Below are positions 1-8,914 of a DNA stretch of 64,000 nt, piece after piece; the first letter of the stretch is position 1, and every line of letters starts with the position of its first letter. Below the pieces are notes generated by a model that searched no databases, was not told the DNA's origin, and saw only the letters and a list, made by a program, of their open reading frames with translations. Source of the DNA: Bryobacter sp964387685 (lineage in GTDB: Bacteria > Acidobacteriota > Terriglobia > Bryobacterales > Bryobacteraceae); contig CAYLXK010000011.1 of the NCBI GenBank assembly GCA_964387685.1, positions 62,001-126,000 on the forward strand, read 5' to 3'. Position numbers and translations under genes: made by a program.

Positions 1-1
1 G

Positions 2-322
2 GCCTTCACCCTTAGCGAAGACCCCCTTACCGCCCCGCCATTCCTTTACAACTACGAAGTAGCTACCGACGACGAACGCGCTCTCATGTCGCGCTTCTAC
101 AAAATTTGCGGCTCTACTCCCCTGCTCCATCTAGCCGCCGCGGTTGCCGGTCTCCTCGTCGTGCATTTCCCCAAGTCCGTTACCCAAATTGTCACCTCCA
201 CCATGACCCCCTCGCGCCTGGTTGAAACCATGCGCCTCGTGCGCGAAGCCGTCGTCCCCGCCCCCGTCTGGGCCGAACTGAAGGCCGCCGAACTCATCCC
301 GCGAGACTTCCCCACCTCCTAG
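2..322 (+). CDS. Aldo/keto reductase-like protein, C-terminal fragment (5' end outside window)
   Basis: The reading frame is open from base 2 to the TAG at 320-322 and has no start in the window, so only about the last 106 residues are seen. The end (KSVTQIVTSTMTPSRLVETM followed by PVWAELKAAELIPRDFP) resembles the C-terminus of aldo/keto reductases of the D-threo-aldose 1-dehydrogenase type, where a strand holding an Ala/Ser/Pro-rich loop is followed by a helix, then a WAELKA.GL motif. The family reduces or oxidises carbonyl and hydroxyl groups with NADP(H). The catalytic Asp/Tyr/Lys/His residues would lie upstream and cannot be checked. The assignment rests on the tail alone and is tentative. 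The gene is followed after 37 bp by the Uma2 gene on the same strand. Confidence 0.45.
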   Translation, partial: AFTLSEDPLTAPPFLYNYEVATDDERALMSRFYKICGSTPLLHLAAAVAGLLVVHFPKSVTQIVTSTMTPSRLVETMRLVREAVVPAPVWAELKAAELIPRDFPTS

Positions 323-359
323 CGCGGCTCTGCGCTAGCATCGCTTTAGAGGATCGCCC

Positions 360-902
360 ATGAGCGCAAAAACACTGCTGTCCGTAGAAGAATTCGCTCA
401 GCTCCAACTCTCCGACACGGAAGACTTCGAACTTGTAGAAGGAGAACTCATACCCTTGTCGAGCGGAAACCCCATGCATGCAGATATTCGAGGACTTCTC
501 GAATACTTGCTTCGAATCTACTTTGGATCGAATCCCATAGGAAAAGTCCTCGCCGAGGTCGACTGCCGCGTCTCCCCCGGCACCGTCCGCCGCCCCGACG
601 TATCCGTATTCCTAGCCGACCGCTGGCAATCCATCGACCGCAAAAAGATCTCTATCCCCTTCGCCCCCGACATCGCCGTTGAGGTCCTCTCCTCCTCGGA
701 AGTCGCCGTCGACGTGCACCGCAAGGCCCTCGAGTACCTCGCCGCCGGCGCCCAGGAAGTCTGGCAACTCGACCAGGAGAACGGCGAAATCTTCATCCAA
801 ACCAACTCAGGTATCCGCCTCCTCCGCGGCGAAGATGTCCTCACCACCCCGCTCCTCCCCAACTTTTCCGCACCGGTCAGCCAACTCCTAGCCGGCTTCT
901 AG
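360..902 (+). CDS. Uma2 family protein (DUF820, PD-(D/E)XK nuclease fold)
   Basis: This 180-residue protein shows the Uma2 pattern. The N-terminus MSAKTLLSVEEFAQL leads into FELVEGEL, then come RRPDVSVFLADRW (the PD motif), DIAVEVLSSSEVAVD (the E of E-x-hydrophobic) and the helix VHRKALEYLAAGAQEVW, which ends in the typical hydrophobic strand. Uma2 proteins carry a restriction-endonuclease-like core and are expanded in cyanobacteria, Acidobacteria and Planctomycetes. Their cellular role is not established, and a nuclease activity is inferred from the fold only. The ATG at 360 begins 37 bp after the preceding stop. No toxin, methylase or restriction partner lies next to it, so it appears to be a solitary gene. 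Confidence 0.85.
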   Translation: MSAKTLLSVEEFAQLQLSDTEDFELVEGELIPLSSGNPMHADIRGLLEYLLRIYFGSNPIGKVLAEVDCRVSPGTVRRPDVSVFLADRWQSIDRKKISIPFAPDIAVEVLSSSEVAVDVHRKALEYLAAGAQEVWQLDQENGEIFIQTNSGIRLLRGEDVLTTPLLPNFSAPVSQLLAGF

Positions 903-924
903 TGATAAAACTAGTGCTTCGATC

Positions 925-3900
925 ATGCCGAAGCCTAGCTCCCGTCGCGATTTCCTGAAACGCTCCACGCAGGGCGCCGCCGTCGCCGGAACGGTCGGCG
1001 GAACTGTGTCCGGAGTCTCGGCCGAGCCCGCCCCCAAAGCCCTTAAGACCGCTCACACCACCCAAACCACCAGCATCTGCCCCTACTGCGCCGTTGGCTG
1101 CAGCGTCGTTGTCCACACCCTCGGCGACAAGTCCAAGAACGTCAAGCCCGCTATCGTTCACATCGAAGGCGATCCGGACAGCCCGATCAATCGCGGCACT
1201 CTTTGCCCCAAAGGCGCCTCCCTCGAAGAATTCGTCCAAAGCGACCGCCGCCTCACGCACGTCCAATACCGCGCCCCCGGTTCCCTTGAGTGGCAACGTC
1301 TTTCCTGGTCTGACGCCATCCAGAAAATGGCCCGCCGCATCAAGGACTCGCGCGACGCGGGCTTCGAAGAAAAAGATCCCCAAGGCCGCACCGTCAATCG
1401 CCTCGCCAATGTCGCCATGATCGGCGGCTGCACCGACACTAACGAGGTCAACTACCTCCTAAGCAAGTTCCGCTTCGGCCTTGGTCTGCTCTCTTACGAG
1501 AATCAAAGCCGGCTTTGACACGGCCCCACGGTGGCCAGTTTGGCCGCCACCTTCGGACGCGGCGCCATGACCAACGGCTGGACCGATGTCGCCAACGCCG
1601 ACGTCGTCCTTGTCATGGGCGGAAACCCCGCCGAGAATCATCCCGTCGGCTTCCGTTTCGTGATGGACGCCAAGCGCCAGCGTAAAGCCAAAATCGTCTG
1701 CGTCGACCCCCGCTTCACCCGCACCGCCGCCGTCAGCGACCTCTACGTCCCCATACGCTCCGGCACCGACATCGCCTTCCTGGGCGGCCTCATCCATTAC
1801 GCCCTCTCCACCGGCAAGTACCAACGCAAATACGTCGAACAACACACCAACGCGAGCTTCCTCGTCCATCCCGATTTCAAGTTTGAAGACGGCCACTTCT
1901 CCGGCTGGCAGGACGGCAAATACGACAAGTCCACCTGGACCTATCAGCTCGACTCGAGCGGCTACGCCAAGCTCGATCCCACCCTCGAGCACCCCCGCAG
2001 CGTCTTCCAACTGATGAAGACGCACTACTCGCGCTACACTCCCGAGGCCGTCGCTAACATCTGCGGCTGCACGCCGGAAGAGTTCGTCAAAGCCGCCGAA
2101 ATGATTACGGTCGCCGCTGCGGAAAACAAGAGCGGCACCGTCCTCTACGCCCTCGGCTGGACGCACCATAGCTTCGCCGTCCAACTCATCCACGCCGCAG
2201 CCATGGTCCAGCTCCTCATGGGCAACATCGGCATGCCAGGCGGCGGCGTCAATGCCCAGCGCGGCCACGCCAACATCCAGGGCTCTACCGACATGGGCGC
2301 CTGGAACATGCTCCCCGGCTATCTCAAGATCCCGCGCGCCAACCAAACTTCCCTTTCCGAATACCTCCAGGCCAACACCCCCAAGCCCCTGCGCCCCAAC
2401 AGCCTCAACTATTGGGGCAACACTCCCAAGTTCTTCACCAGCCTGCTCAAGGCCTACTATGGCCCGAACGCCAGTCAAGCCAACAGCTATGGCTATCATT
2501 GGCTGCCCAAGATCGCCGAAGGCGCAGACCACTCCTGGGGCACCTTCTTCGATCAGATGCACGCGGGCAAAATGGATGGCCTCATCAGCTTCGGCATGAA
2601 CCCCGTCGCCAATGGCCCCAATACGCCGAAGATGATCGGCGGCCTTTCCAAGCTCAAGTGGCTGATTGTCGCCGAAAACTTCGAAACCGAAACCGCCGCC
2701 TTCTGGAAAGCCAAAGACCTCGCCGGCCAGTACTACCCCAAGTCCCTCACGCCTGCCGATATCCAAACCGAGGTCTTCCTCCTTCCCGCTTCGAACTTCG
2801 CCGAGAAAGACGGCGCCTTCGTCAACTCTTCCCGCTGGCTCCAGTGGAAAGAGGCCGCCACAGACCCGCCCGGCGAGGCCCGCCGCGATCAGGAAATCAT
2901 CGCCGATCTGTTCCTGGAAATCCGCCGCCTCTATGAAACGGAAGGCGGCAAGGCGCCCGAGCCCCTCCTCAACATGTCTTGGAATTACGCCAAGCCTCAC
3001 GCGCCCCGCCTCGGCGAAGTCGCCCGCGAAGTCAACGGCGTAGATCTCAGCTCCGCCAAGCAACTCAGCGGCTTCGGCGAGCTCAAGGACGACGGCTCCA
3101 CCTCTTGCGGCAATTGGATCTATTCCGGCTCTTGGACCGAAGCGGGCAACCAGATGGCACGCCGTGGCCAAGCCGACCCCACCGGTCTCGGCCTCTATCC
3201 CGAGTGGTCTTGGAGCTGGCCCGCCAATCGCCGCATCCTCTACAACCGCGCCTCCACGGATTCGCACGGCGTCCCTTGGGACAAAACCCGCGCCCCCCTC
3301 AAATGGGACGGCCAGCGCTGGTCAGGCGACACCCCCGATTACAAGAAGGACTCCCCGCCCGAGGACCTCGCCTCCTTCATCATGCTCCCCGAAGGCGTAG
3401 CCCGCCTCTTCGCGCCGGACCTCGTCGAGGGCCCCTTTCCCGAACACTACGAGCCTGCCGAAAGCCCCGTCACCAACCCTCTTCACCCCAACGCCAGCGC
3501 CAACCCCCTTCTGCGCCTTTATAAGAGCGACATGGATTCCCTCGGCTCCGCCAAAGACTTCCCCTACGTCGCCATCACCTATCGCCTCACCGAACACTTC
3601 CACTACTGGACCAAGCACACCAGTTCCAGCTCCCAGCTCCAATCCAATTTCTTCGTCGAAATCTCCGAAGAGCTCGCCCAATCCAAAGGCATCAAAAGCG
3701 GCGATCAGGTCCGCGTCTCCTCCGCCCGCGGCCACCTCCTGGGGCCCGCTCTCATCACCAAACGCCTCCGCACCCTCAAAGTGAAAGGCCAAAGAGTCTT
3801 CCACGTCGGCCTGCCCATCCATTGGGGCTTCGTCGGTAAAGTCTCCGGCCCCCTCATCAATAACCTGACGCCCTCCGCCTACGACCCCAACTGCGGCACC

Positions 3901-3942
3901 CCTGAATACAAGGGCTTCCTTGTCAATCTGGAGAAGGTCTAA
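925..3942 (+). CDS. fdnG: Formate dehydrogenase-N alpha subunit, selenocysteine-containing (UGA recoded at 1516-1518)
   Basis: Catalytic molybdopterin subunit that oxidises formate to CO2 in the periplasm. The frame from ATG 925 to TAA 3942 is interrupted only by TGA at 1516-1518 and encodes 1005 residues if UGA is read as Sec198; E. coli FdnG has 1015 residues with Sec196. The flanks YENQSRL-U-HGPTVASLA match the FdnG active-site segment, so UGA stands exactly at the catalytic selenocysteine. A twin-arginine signal is present (SRRDFLKRS, residues 6-14), as is an N-terminal [4Fe-4S] motif (CPYCAVGC with a later LCPKGAS). RFTRTAAVSD and IRSGTDIAFL are typical of the family. An annotation pipeline without Sec would call two ORFs (925-1518 and 1531-3942). 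The gene is 4 bp upstream of fdnH. Expression needs SelA/B/C/D from elsewhere in the genome. Confidence 0.95.
1516..1548 (+). promoter_or_regulatory. Putative bacterial SECIS element in fdnG
   Basis: Directly after the UGA (1516-1518) the mRNA can fold into a 7-bp stem, 1530-1536 paired with 1542-1548 (one G.U pair), closed by the pentaloop AGUUU at 1537-1541. The loop starts 19 nt after the UGA, within the 16-37 nt range known for bacterial SECIS elements, and a G is among its first two bases, as SelB binding requires. The fold was read by eye and not computed. A competing 4-bp GGCC/GGCC stem (1522-1525 with 1533-1536) is possible but less stable. Confidence 0.65.
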
Positions 3943-3946
3943 GCCG

Positions 3947-4759
3947 ATGCTCGTCGCCAAACTCATCGACACCACCCTCTGCATCGGCTGCAAAGCCTGC
4001 GAGGTCGCCTGCCAGGAATGGAACGACCAGGAATACACTCTCGGCACCTTCAACGGCACCTACCAGACCATGCCGGACCTCGCCCACAACTTCTGGAACC
4101 TCATCAAGTTCAACGAAGTCGAAAAGGACGGCGCCACCTCTTGGCTCATGTCCAAGTACCAGTGCATGCACTGCGCCGACGCCGGTTGCCTAGCCGCCTG
4201 TCCCGCCCCTGGCGCCATCACGCAGCTCGCCAACGGGACCGTCGATTTCGTCCACGATAACTGCATCGGCTGCGGCTACTGCATCACCGGCTGCCCCTTC
4301 GATGTCCCCCGCTTAAGCCCGGCCTCGAAGAAAGTCTACAAGTGTTCCCTCTGCTCGGACCGCACCGCCGTGGGCCTCGAACCCGCCTGCATCAAAACCT
4401 GCCCCACCAATTGCCTCACCTTTGGCGAGCGCGACGAGCTGCTTCGTCTGGCCGACATCCGCACCGCCGAGCTCAAGTCCGACGGCTTCGCAAGCGCCGG
4501 TATTTACAACCCCCAGGGCGTCGGCGGTACCAACGTCGTTTACGTCCTCAAGGATGCGCAAGACCCCCTCGCCTATGGCCTCCCCAAGGACCCCACCATC
4601 CCCTGGACCGTCCAGCTTTGGAAGGGTCCCTTGAAGTGGCTCGGCTCCTTCGTCTTCCTCGGCGCCATCTTCGGCGCTTTCTTCCACTTCGTCATCTTTG
4701 GTCCCCAGGACCCCGAAAAGCATGGCCATCATCTGGGGGACGATGATGCACAAAACTGA
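3947..4759 (+). CDS. fdnH: Formate dehydrogenase-N beta subunit, iron-sulfur protein
   Basis: Electron-transfer subunit of 270 residues carrying electrons from the alpha subunit to the cytochrome b subunit. Four ferredoxin-type cysteine clusters are visible in order: CIGCKACEVAC, CMHCADAGCLAAC, CIGCGYCITGCPFD and CSLCSDRTAVGLEPACIKTC, enough for four [4Fe-4S] clusters as in FdnH/FdoH. A C-terminal hydrophobic stretch (WLGSFVFLGAIFGAFFHFV, near residues 227-245) is the single membrane anchor. I chose ATG 3947, 4 bp after the fdnG stop, because the protein then begins MLVAKLIDTTLCIGC as in homologues. The earlier in-frame ATG at 3920 lies inside fdnG. The 3' end overlaps the start of fdnI by 14-17 bp. 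Confidence 0.95.
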   Translation: MLVAKLIDTTLCIGCKACEVACQEWNDQEYTLGTFNGTYQTMPDLAHNFWNLIKFNEVEKDGATSWLMSKYQCMHCADAGCLAACPAPGAITQLANGTVDFVHDNCIGCGYCITGCPFDVPRLSPASKKVYKCSLCSDRTAVGLEPACIKTCPTNCLTFGERDELLRLADIRTAELKSDGFASAGIYNPQGVGGTNVVYVLKDAQDPLAYGLPKDPTIPWTVQLWKGPLKWLGSFVFLGAIFGAFFHFVIFGPQDPEKHGHHLGDDDAQN

Positions 4760-5390
4760 AACGAACAAGCCTGAAATCCGCATCCCCCGCTTTGACGCCT
4801 ACGAGCGCGTCATGCACTGGATGGCCGCGCTGAGTTTTCTCTACGCCGCCCTCACCGGCCTTGCCATCTGGTCCCCTATGCTGTGGTGGATGTCCGGCCC
4901 CCTCGGTGGCGCGGTCTTTATCCGCGGCAGCCACCCTTGGGTCGCGGTCGTCTTCTCCATCACCATCGGCTTCATGTTTCAAAAATGGGCCAAAGGCATG
5001 GTCCTTGATTCGGACGACCGCCTCTGGCTCAAGCGCATGAAGGATTACGCCACCCACAATCACGCCGCCCTTCCTCCCTCAGGCCGCTTCAACGCCGGGC
5101 AGAAGATGCTCTTTTGGAGCCAGGTCTTCACAACAGTTCTCCTCTTCGTCAGTGGCGTCGTCCTGTGGTTCCCCGAGCTCATGCCGCGCCCTCTGCGCCT
5201 TGCCGCCATCCTCCTCCACCCCCTCGCCGCTATTGGCTCCATCGGCGGCATTCTCGTCCATATCTACATGGGCACCGCCGCCGTCCCCCAATCCATGCGT
5301 GCCATGCTTCGCGGTTGGGTGGTCCCGGAATGGGCTCGCTTCCACCACCCCAAATGGTACAAATCCTGGCGGCAATCGGGCCATCTGTGA
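4743..5390 (+). CDS. fdnI: Formate dehydrogenase-N gamma subunit, cytochrome b
   Basis: Membrane diheme cytochrome b of about 215 residues that passes formate electrons to quinone. It begins near RFDAYERVMHWMAALSFLY (first helix with a heme-ligand His) and has four hydrophobic helices. Further conserved His residues occur in the later helices (for example LLHPLAAIGSIGGILVHIYMG), and the WVVPEWARFHHPKWY ending is typical of FdnI/FdoI. Two adjacent ATGs at 4743 and 4746 follow the purine run GGGGGA (4735-4740); 4746 has the better spacing, so the first residue is uncertain by one codon. The gene overlaps the fdnH end, which suggests translational coupling. The cytochrome c gene follows after 14 bp. 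Confidence 0.93.
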   Translation: MMHKTETNKPEIRIPRFDAYERVMHWMAALSFLYAALTGLAIWSPMLWWMSGPLGGAVFIRGSHPWVAVVFSITIGFMFQKWAKGMVLDSDDRLWLKRMKDYATHNHAALPPSGRFNAGQKMLFWSQVFTTVLLFVSGVVLWFPELMPRPLRLAAILLHPLAAIGSIGGILVHIYMGTAAVPQSMRAMLRGWVVPEWARFHHPKWYKSWRQSGHL

Positions 5391-5404
5391 TAGAACTTCC
5401 CCAC

Positions 5405-6154
5405 ATGCGCTTCCTCTTGCTTCCTCTCCTCGCTGCGAGCGCTTGGGCCCAACAAACGGCCCCGATGGATCCCGCCAGCTTGGCTTCCGGCCAAAAGCTC
5501 TACCAGTTCCACTGCGCCTTCTGCCACGGCAAGGGCGACGATGGCATGGCCGCCAATCTGGTCACGCCCACTCTCCTCCACGCCCCCAGCGATTCTTCCC
5601 TCGTCAACCTCATTCGCAACGGCATCCCCGGCGGCGGCATGCCCGCCGCGCTCGGCATGACCGATAGCGAGATGTGGCAGGTGGCTGGCTACGTCCGCTC
5701 CCTGGGCCGTAGCGCCCCCACCTCCATTCCCGGCGACCCCGCCGCCGGCAAAGCCGTTTATAACGGCAAAGGTGCGTGCTCCAGTTGCCACATGATCGCG
5801 GGCGTGGGCGGCCGCCTGGGTCCCGACCTCAGCGCCATTGGCGCCACCCGCAGCCCTTCGAATCTGCGCAACTCTATCGTCGAACCCAATGCCGCCATGG
5901 TTGCCGGCTGGGTCATGACCCGCATCTCCACCAAAGACGGACGCAAGCTCTCCGGCATTCGCGTCCACGAGGACAACTTCCAAATCAGCATTCGCGTTCC
6001 GAACGGCCAGCTCCTGAGCTTCCAAAAAGCCGACACCATCTCAATCGACCGCGACCTCACCAAATCTTCTATGCCCAGCTACGCGAAGTCTCTCTCCTCC
6101 ACTGAACTCGACAACCTCATCGCCTATCTCTTCACGCTCCGGGGTGGCCTGTGA
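5405..6154 (+). CDS. Exported diheme cytochrome c
   Basis: This 249-residue protein starts with a short signal peptide (MRFLLLPLLAASAWA) and carries two class I c-type heme motifs. CAFCH lies near residue 38 in the first domain and CSSCH near residue 125 in the second. GMPAALGMTDSEMWQVAGYVRSL supplies the distal Met region of domain one, and SSMPSYAKSLSSTELDNLIAYL supplies that of domain two. The second domain resembles the heme module found beside Acidobacteria and Planctomycetes dehydrogenases. The gene starts 14 bp after fdnI and shares a GTGA overlap with the quinoprotein gene, so it is probably the periplasmic electron acceptor of that dehydrogenase. Whether it also serves formate oxidation is inference. 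Confidence 0.9.
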   Translation: MRFLLLPLLAASAWAQQTAPMDPASLASGQKLYQFHCAFCHGKGDDGMAANLVTPTLLHAPSDSSLVNLIRNGIPGGGMPAALGMTDSEMWQVAGYVRSLGRSAPTSIPGDPAAGKAVYNGKGACSSCHMIAGVGGRLGPDLSAIGATRSPSNLRNSIVEPNAAMVAGWVMTRISTKDGRKLSGIRVHEDNFQISIRVPNGQLLSFQKADTISIDRDLTKSSMPSYAKSLSSTELDNLIAYLFTLRGGL

Positions 6155-7698
6155 AACTAGCTCTTCTCTTCCTTGCCGTTACTCTTTTCGCCCAGGACGA
6201 CCCCGGCAATTGGCTCCAGTTCCAGGGCAACCTCCAAGGCCATCGCTACTCGGGTCTCACCCAGATCACCAAGGCCAACGCCGCCCGCCTCAAGCCCGCC
6301 TGGGTCTTTCAAATCGATAAGCTCGACAAGTTCGAAGCCTCGCCCATCGTCCGCGACGGCATCATGTACGTCTCTGAGCCCCCCTCGGATGTCACCGCGC
6401 TCGAAACCCGTTCCGGCAAGGTCCTCTGGAAATATAAGCGCGCCCTGCCCGATAACCTGCCTTTCTGCTGCGGCCGCGTCAATCGAGGCGTGGGCATTTT
6501 GGGCGACCGCATTTTCATTGGCACCCTCGACGCCCACCTCGTTGCCCTCGACTCTTCCACCGGCCACGTCGTTTGGGACATCCAAGTGGCCGACCCCAAG
6601 AAAGGCTACTCCTCCACAGTTGCGCCTCTGGTCGTTAAGGATAAAGTCATCATCGGCTCGGCTGGCGGTGAGTTCGGTGTCCGCGGCTATATCGCCGCCT
6701 ACGATGCCAAGACCGGCAAGGAAGCCTGGCGCACTTGGACCGTCCCTTCCGCCGGGGAAAAGGGCGCCGAGACCTGGCTCGGCGATAGCTACAAATACGG
6801 CTCCGCCACCACCTGGATGACCGGCGCCTATGATCCCGGCTTGAACATGATCTACTGGGGCACTGGCAATCCTGGCCCCGATTGGAAGGGCGACAAACGC
6901 CGCGGCGACAATCTCTTCTCCGATTCCGTCCTCGCCCTCGACGCCGACACCGGCAAGATGAAGTGGTATTTCCAGTTCACGCCGCATGACGTCCACGATT
7001 GGGACGCCGCACAGACCCCGATCGTCACCGACGACCTCTGGCAGGGCAAGATGCGTAAGCTTCTCCTCTTTGCCAACCGCAACGCCTTCTACTATGTCTT
7101 TGACCGCGAAACCGGCGAGTACCTCCTTGGCAAGCAGTACGTCAAGCAAACCTGGGCTCAACCCGAACTCGATCCCAAGGGCCGCCCCATTCGCCTGCCC
7201 AATACGACGCCCACCGAGACCGGTACCCTTGTCTACCCCAACTCTACCGGCGCCACTAACTTCCAGGCCCCCAGCTATTCCCCCAAAACCAAACTCCACT
7301 ACGTCATGACCCGCGACGAAGGCGGGGTCTTCTATTCCGGCGACGACACTTACAAGGAAGGCTCCTGGTATCTGGCCGGCCGCTTTGTTTCGAAACCCGG
7401 CGAGGAGGCCTCTGGCGCTATCAAAGCCATGCACCCCCAAACCGGCACCGCCAAGTGGGAATACAAGATGAGCGGCCCCTCCTGGGCCGGCGTTCTCTCT
7501 ACCGCCGGCGGCCTCGTAGTCAGTGTCACGGGCGACGGCGACTTCATCGTCCTCGACGACTCCACCGGTAAGCTCCTCTATCGCTTCCCCACCGGCGGCG
7601 CTGCTTTTGCCAATCCCGTCAGCTACGTCGGCGCCGATCGTAAACAACACATCGCCGTCGCCACCGGCCACGCGCTCTGGTCCTTTACCATTGATTAA
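6151..7698 (+). CDS. PQQ-dependent alcohol dehydrogenase-type quinoprotein with a lanthanide-type Asp pair
   Basis: Periplasmic eight-bladed quinoprotein of 515 residues with a short signal peptide (MKLALLFLAVTLFA). Residues that mark a working PQQ site are present: a vicinal cysteine pair Cys106-Cys107 (LPFCCGRVNRG), metal ligands Glu174 (GGEFGVRGY) and Asn240 (GTGNPGPDW), and the catalytic Asp283 in TPHDVHDWDAAQTP. Asp285, two residues after the catalytic Asp, is Asp in lanthanide-dependent XoxF, ExaF and PedH and Ala or Ser in calcium enzymes such as MxaF, so lanthanide use is predicted. No cytochrome domain is fused; the separate cytochrome overlaps upstream by 4 bp (GTGA, GTG start at 6151). 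The substrate (methanol, ethanol or another alcohol) cannot be read from the sequence. No PQQ synthesis genes lie in the window. Confidence 0.9.
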   Translation: MKLALLFLAVTLFAQDDPGNWLQFQGNLQGHRYSGLTQITKANAARLKPAWVFQIDKLDKFEASPIVRDGIMYVSEPPSDVTALETRSGKVLWKYKRALPDNLPFCCGRVNRGVGILGDRIFIGTLDAHLVALDSSTGHVVWDIQVADPKKGYSSTVAPLVVKDKVIIGSAGGEFGVRGYIAAYDAKTGKEAWRTWTVPSAGEKGAETWLGDSYKYGSATTWMTGAYDPGLNMIYWGTGNPGPDWKGDKRRGDNLFSDSVLALDADTGKMKWYFQFTPHDVHDWDAAQTPIVTDDLWQGKMRKLLLFANRNAFYYVFDRETGEYLLGKQYVKQTWAQPELDPKGRPIRLPNTTPTETGTLVYPNSTGATNFQAPSYSPKTKLHYVMTRDEGGVFYSGDDTYKEGSWYLAGRFVSKPGEEASGAIKAMHPQTGTAKWEYKMSGPSWAGVLSTAGGLVVSVTGDGDFIVLDDSTGKLLYRFPTGGAAFANPVSYVGADRKQHIAVATGHALWSFTID

Positions 7699-7700
7699 GA

Positions 7701-8210
7701 GTGCCTCTCATCCGCCCAGCGTCCGCCGCTGATATCCCCGCGATCACGGCGATTTACCGGCACTACGTCCTTCACTCCACCACCACCTTCGAGCTCGAGG
7801 CGCCCCGTGAGTCCGAGATGCTCATGCGCTTCTACCGCATCACCGACGCCCAATTGCCCTTCCTGGTCGCCTCGGCGGACGACGCCATCCTTGGCTACAT
7901 ATATGCCGCCCCATACCGCGCTCGCCCCGCCTATCGCCATACGGTCGAAGACACCATTTATCTGCACCACGAGCAAACCGGCCTCGGCTACGGCACCGCC
8001 CTCTTAGGGGACTTGATTCAACGCTGCACCGCCCTCGGCTACCGCCAGATGATCGCCATCGTCGGCGGCAACGACCCCCAAAGCCCTTCTCTTAAGCTGC
8101 ATCGCAGGCTCGGCTTCCGCGACGCCGGCCTCCTCCAAGGCATTGGCCGCAAGTTCGACCAGTGGCTCGATACCGCCCTCCTACAGCGCGCGCTTCACCC
8201 CAATGTGTAA
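7701..8210 (+). CDS. GNAT N-acetyltransferase, phosphinothricin acetyltransferase-like
   Basis: This 169-residue protein follows the Pat/Bar subgroup of GNAT enzymes. It begins LIRPASAADIPAITAIYRHYV and continues STTTFELEAP, ILGYIYAAPYRARPAYRHTVEDTIYL and the acetyl-CoA loop QTGLGYGTALLGDLI (Q/R-x-x-G-x-G/A). The end GFRDAGLLQGIGRKFDQWLD matches the substrate-side signature of the family. Such enzymes acetylate amino groups of small molecules, including methionine sulfoximine and phosphinothricin; the physiological substrate here is unknown. The GTG start at 7701 lies 2 bp after the quinoprotein stop, so it may share that transcript. The 3' end overlaps the convergent menG gene by 30 bp. Confidence 0.88.
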   Translation: MPLIRPASAADIPAITAIYRHYVLHSTTTFELEAPRESEMLMRFYRITDAQLPFLVASADDAILGYIYAAPYRARPAYRHTVEDTIYLHHEQTGLGYGTALLGDLIQRCTALGYRQMIAIVGGNDPQSPSLKLHRRLGFRDAGLLQGIGRKFDQWLDTALLQRALHPNV

Positions 8211-8909
8211 CGCCACAATCCCGACATCGAAATAGCGGTATTTCACGTCCGCAAAACCAGTCTCCCGCATCATCGCCGCAAGCTCCCCTGCCTCGGGAAA
8301 GCGGGAAACACTCGATGGCAGGTAATCGTAGGCCTCCCCTTCCCCCGATATCCACCTCCCCAGTGGCCCCATCACCCACTTCGACCACGCACCCATAAAT
8401 GCTCGCGTCACCCAGTACGGCGGCGGTGTGAATTCGAGAATAGCGACCCGTCCCCCCGGCTTCAAGACGCGTAGCAGTTCTTCCAGTCCCCGCCGGTAGT
8501 TCGCAAAATTGCGGAAGCCAAAGGCAATCGTCACCACATCCATTGCCCCTTCCACCAGCGGCAGCCGCAGTCCATCCGCCTCCAGCAGCGGCGCATTGCT
8601 CTTCAAGCCGGTCTTCTCGAGCATCGGCCGGCAAAAATCCGCGCCTAGGTAGCGCGCCTTTCCCTGCCCTTCCAAGGCCTCCAGCAAGTCTCCCGTCCCG
8701 CAGCACAAATCCAGCACCCTGGCTTCAGGCCGTAGATAGGGCCGCAAAATCCTCGCCGTCCTCCAACGCCACACCCTGTCCGTTTGAAAGCTCAGCAACC
8801 GGTTCAGAAGGTCATAGCGCGGTGCCACCCGCCCAAACATCCCCCGCACCCAACGCGAGGCTTCTTCCTCGCTCAATTCGGGACGCGGTTTCGTGCCACT
8901 GACAGCCAT
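8181..8909 (-). CDS. ubiE: Demethylmenaquinone methyltransferase (UbiE/MenG family)
   Basis: SAM-dependent C-methyltransferase of 242 residues for the last step of menaquinone (or ubiquinone) synthesis. Family signatures include the start MFGRVAPRYDLLNRLLSF, motif I VLDLCCGTGDLLEAL, VVTIAFGFRNFANYRRGLEE and VLKPGGRVAILEF. The C-terminus (VALHIGVK) fits UbiE. Menaquinone is the more likely substrate class in Acidobacteria and would be the quinone partner of the formate dehydrogenase; that link is inferred. The start ATG at 8909 is 5 bp after the aroB stop, giving a two-gene aroB-ubiE operon. It runs convergent to and overlaps the acetyltransferase gene. Confidence 0.93.
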   Translation of the reverse strand: MAVSGTKPRPELSEEEASRWVRGMFGRVAPRYDLLNRLLSFQTDRVWRWRTARILRPYLRPEARVLDLCCGTGDLLEALEGQGKARYLGADFCRPMLEKTGLKSNAPLLEADGLRLPLVEGAMDVVTIAFGFRNFANYRRGLEELLRVLKPGGRVAILEFTPPPYWVTRAFMGAWSKWVMGPLGRWISGEGEAYDYLPSSVSRFPEAGELAAMMRETGFADVKYRYFDVGIVALHIGVKRAL

Positions 8910-8914
8910 TTCGC

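Noticed and set aside
1459..3267. 602-codon open frame on the minus strand across fdnG
   Set aside because: Mirror of high-GC codons on the opposite strand; its translation is low-complexity Gly/Ala/Val/Glu sequence with no domain, while the plus strand encodes a clear FdnG.
6157..7671. 504-codon minus-strand frame opposite the quinoprotein gene
   Set aside because: Composition-driven shadow of the PQQ dehydrogenase; no motif and no start context.
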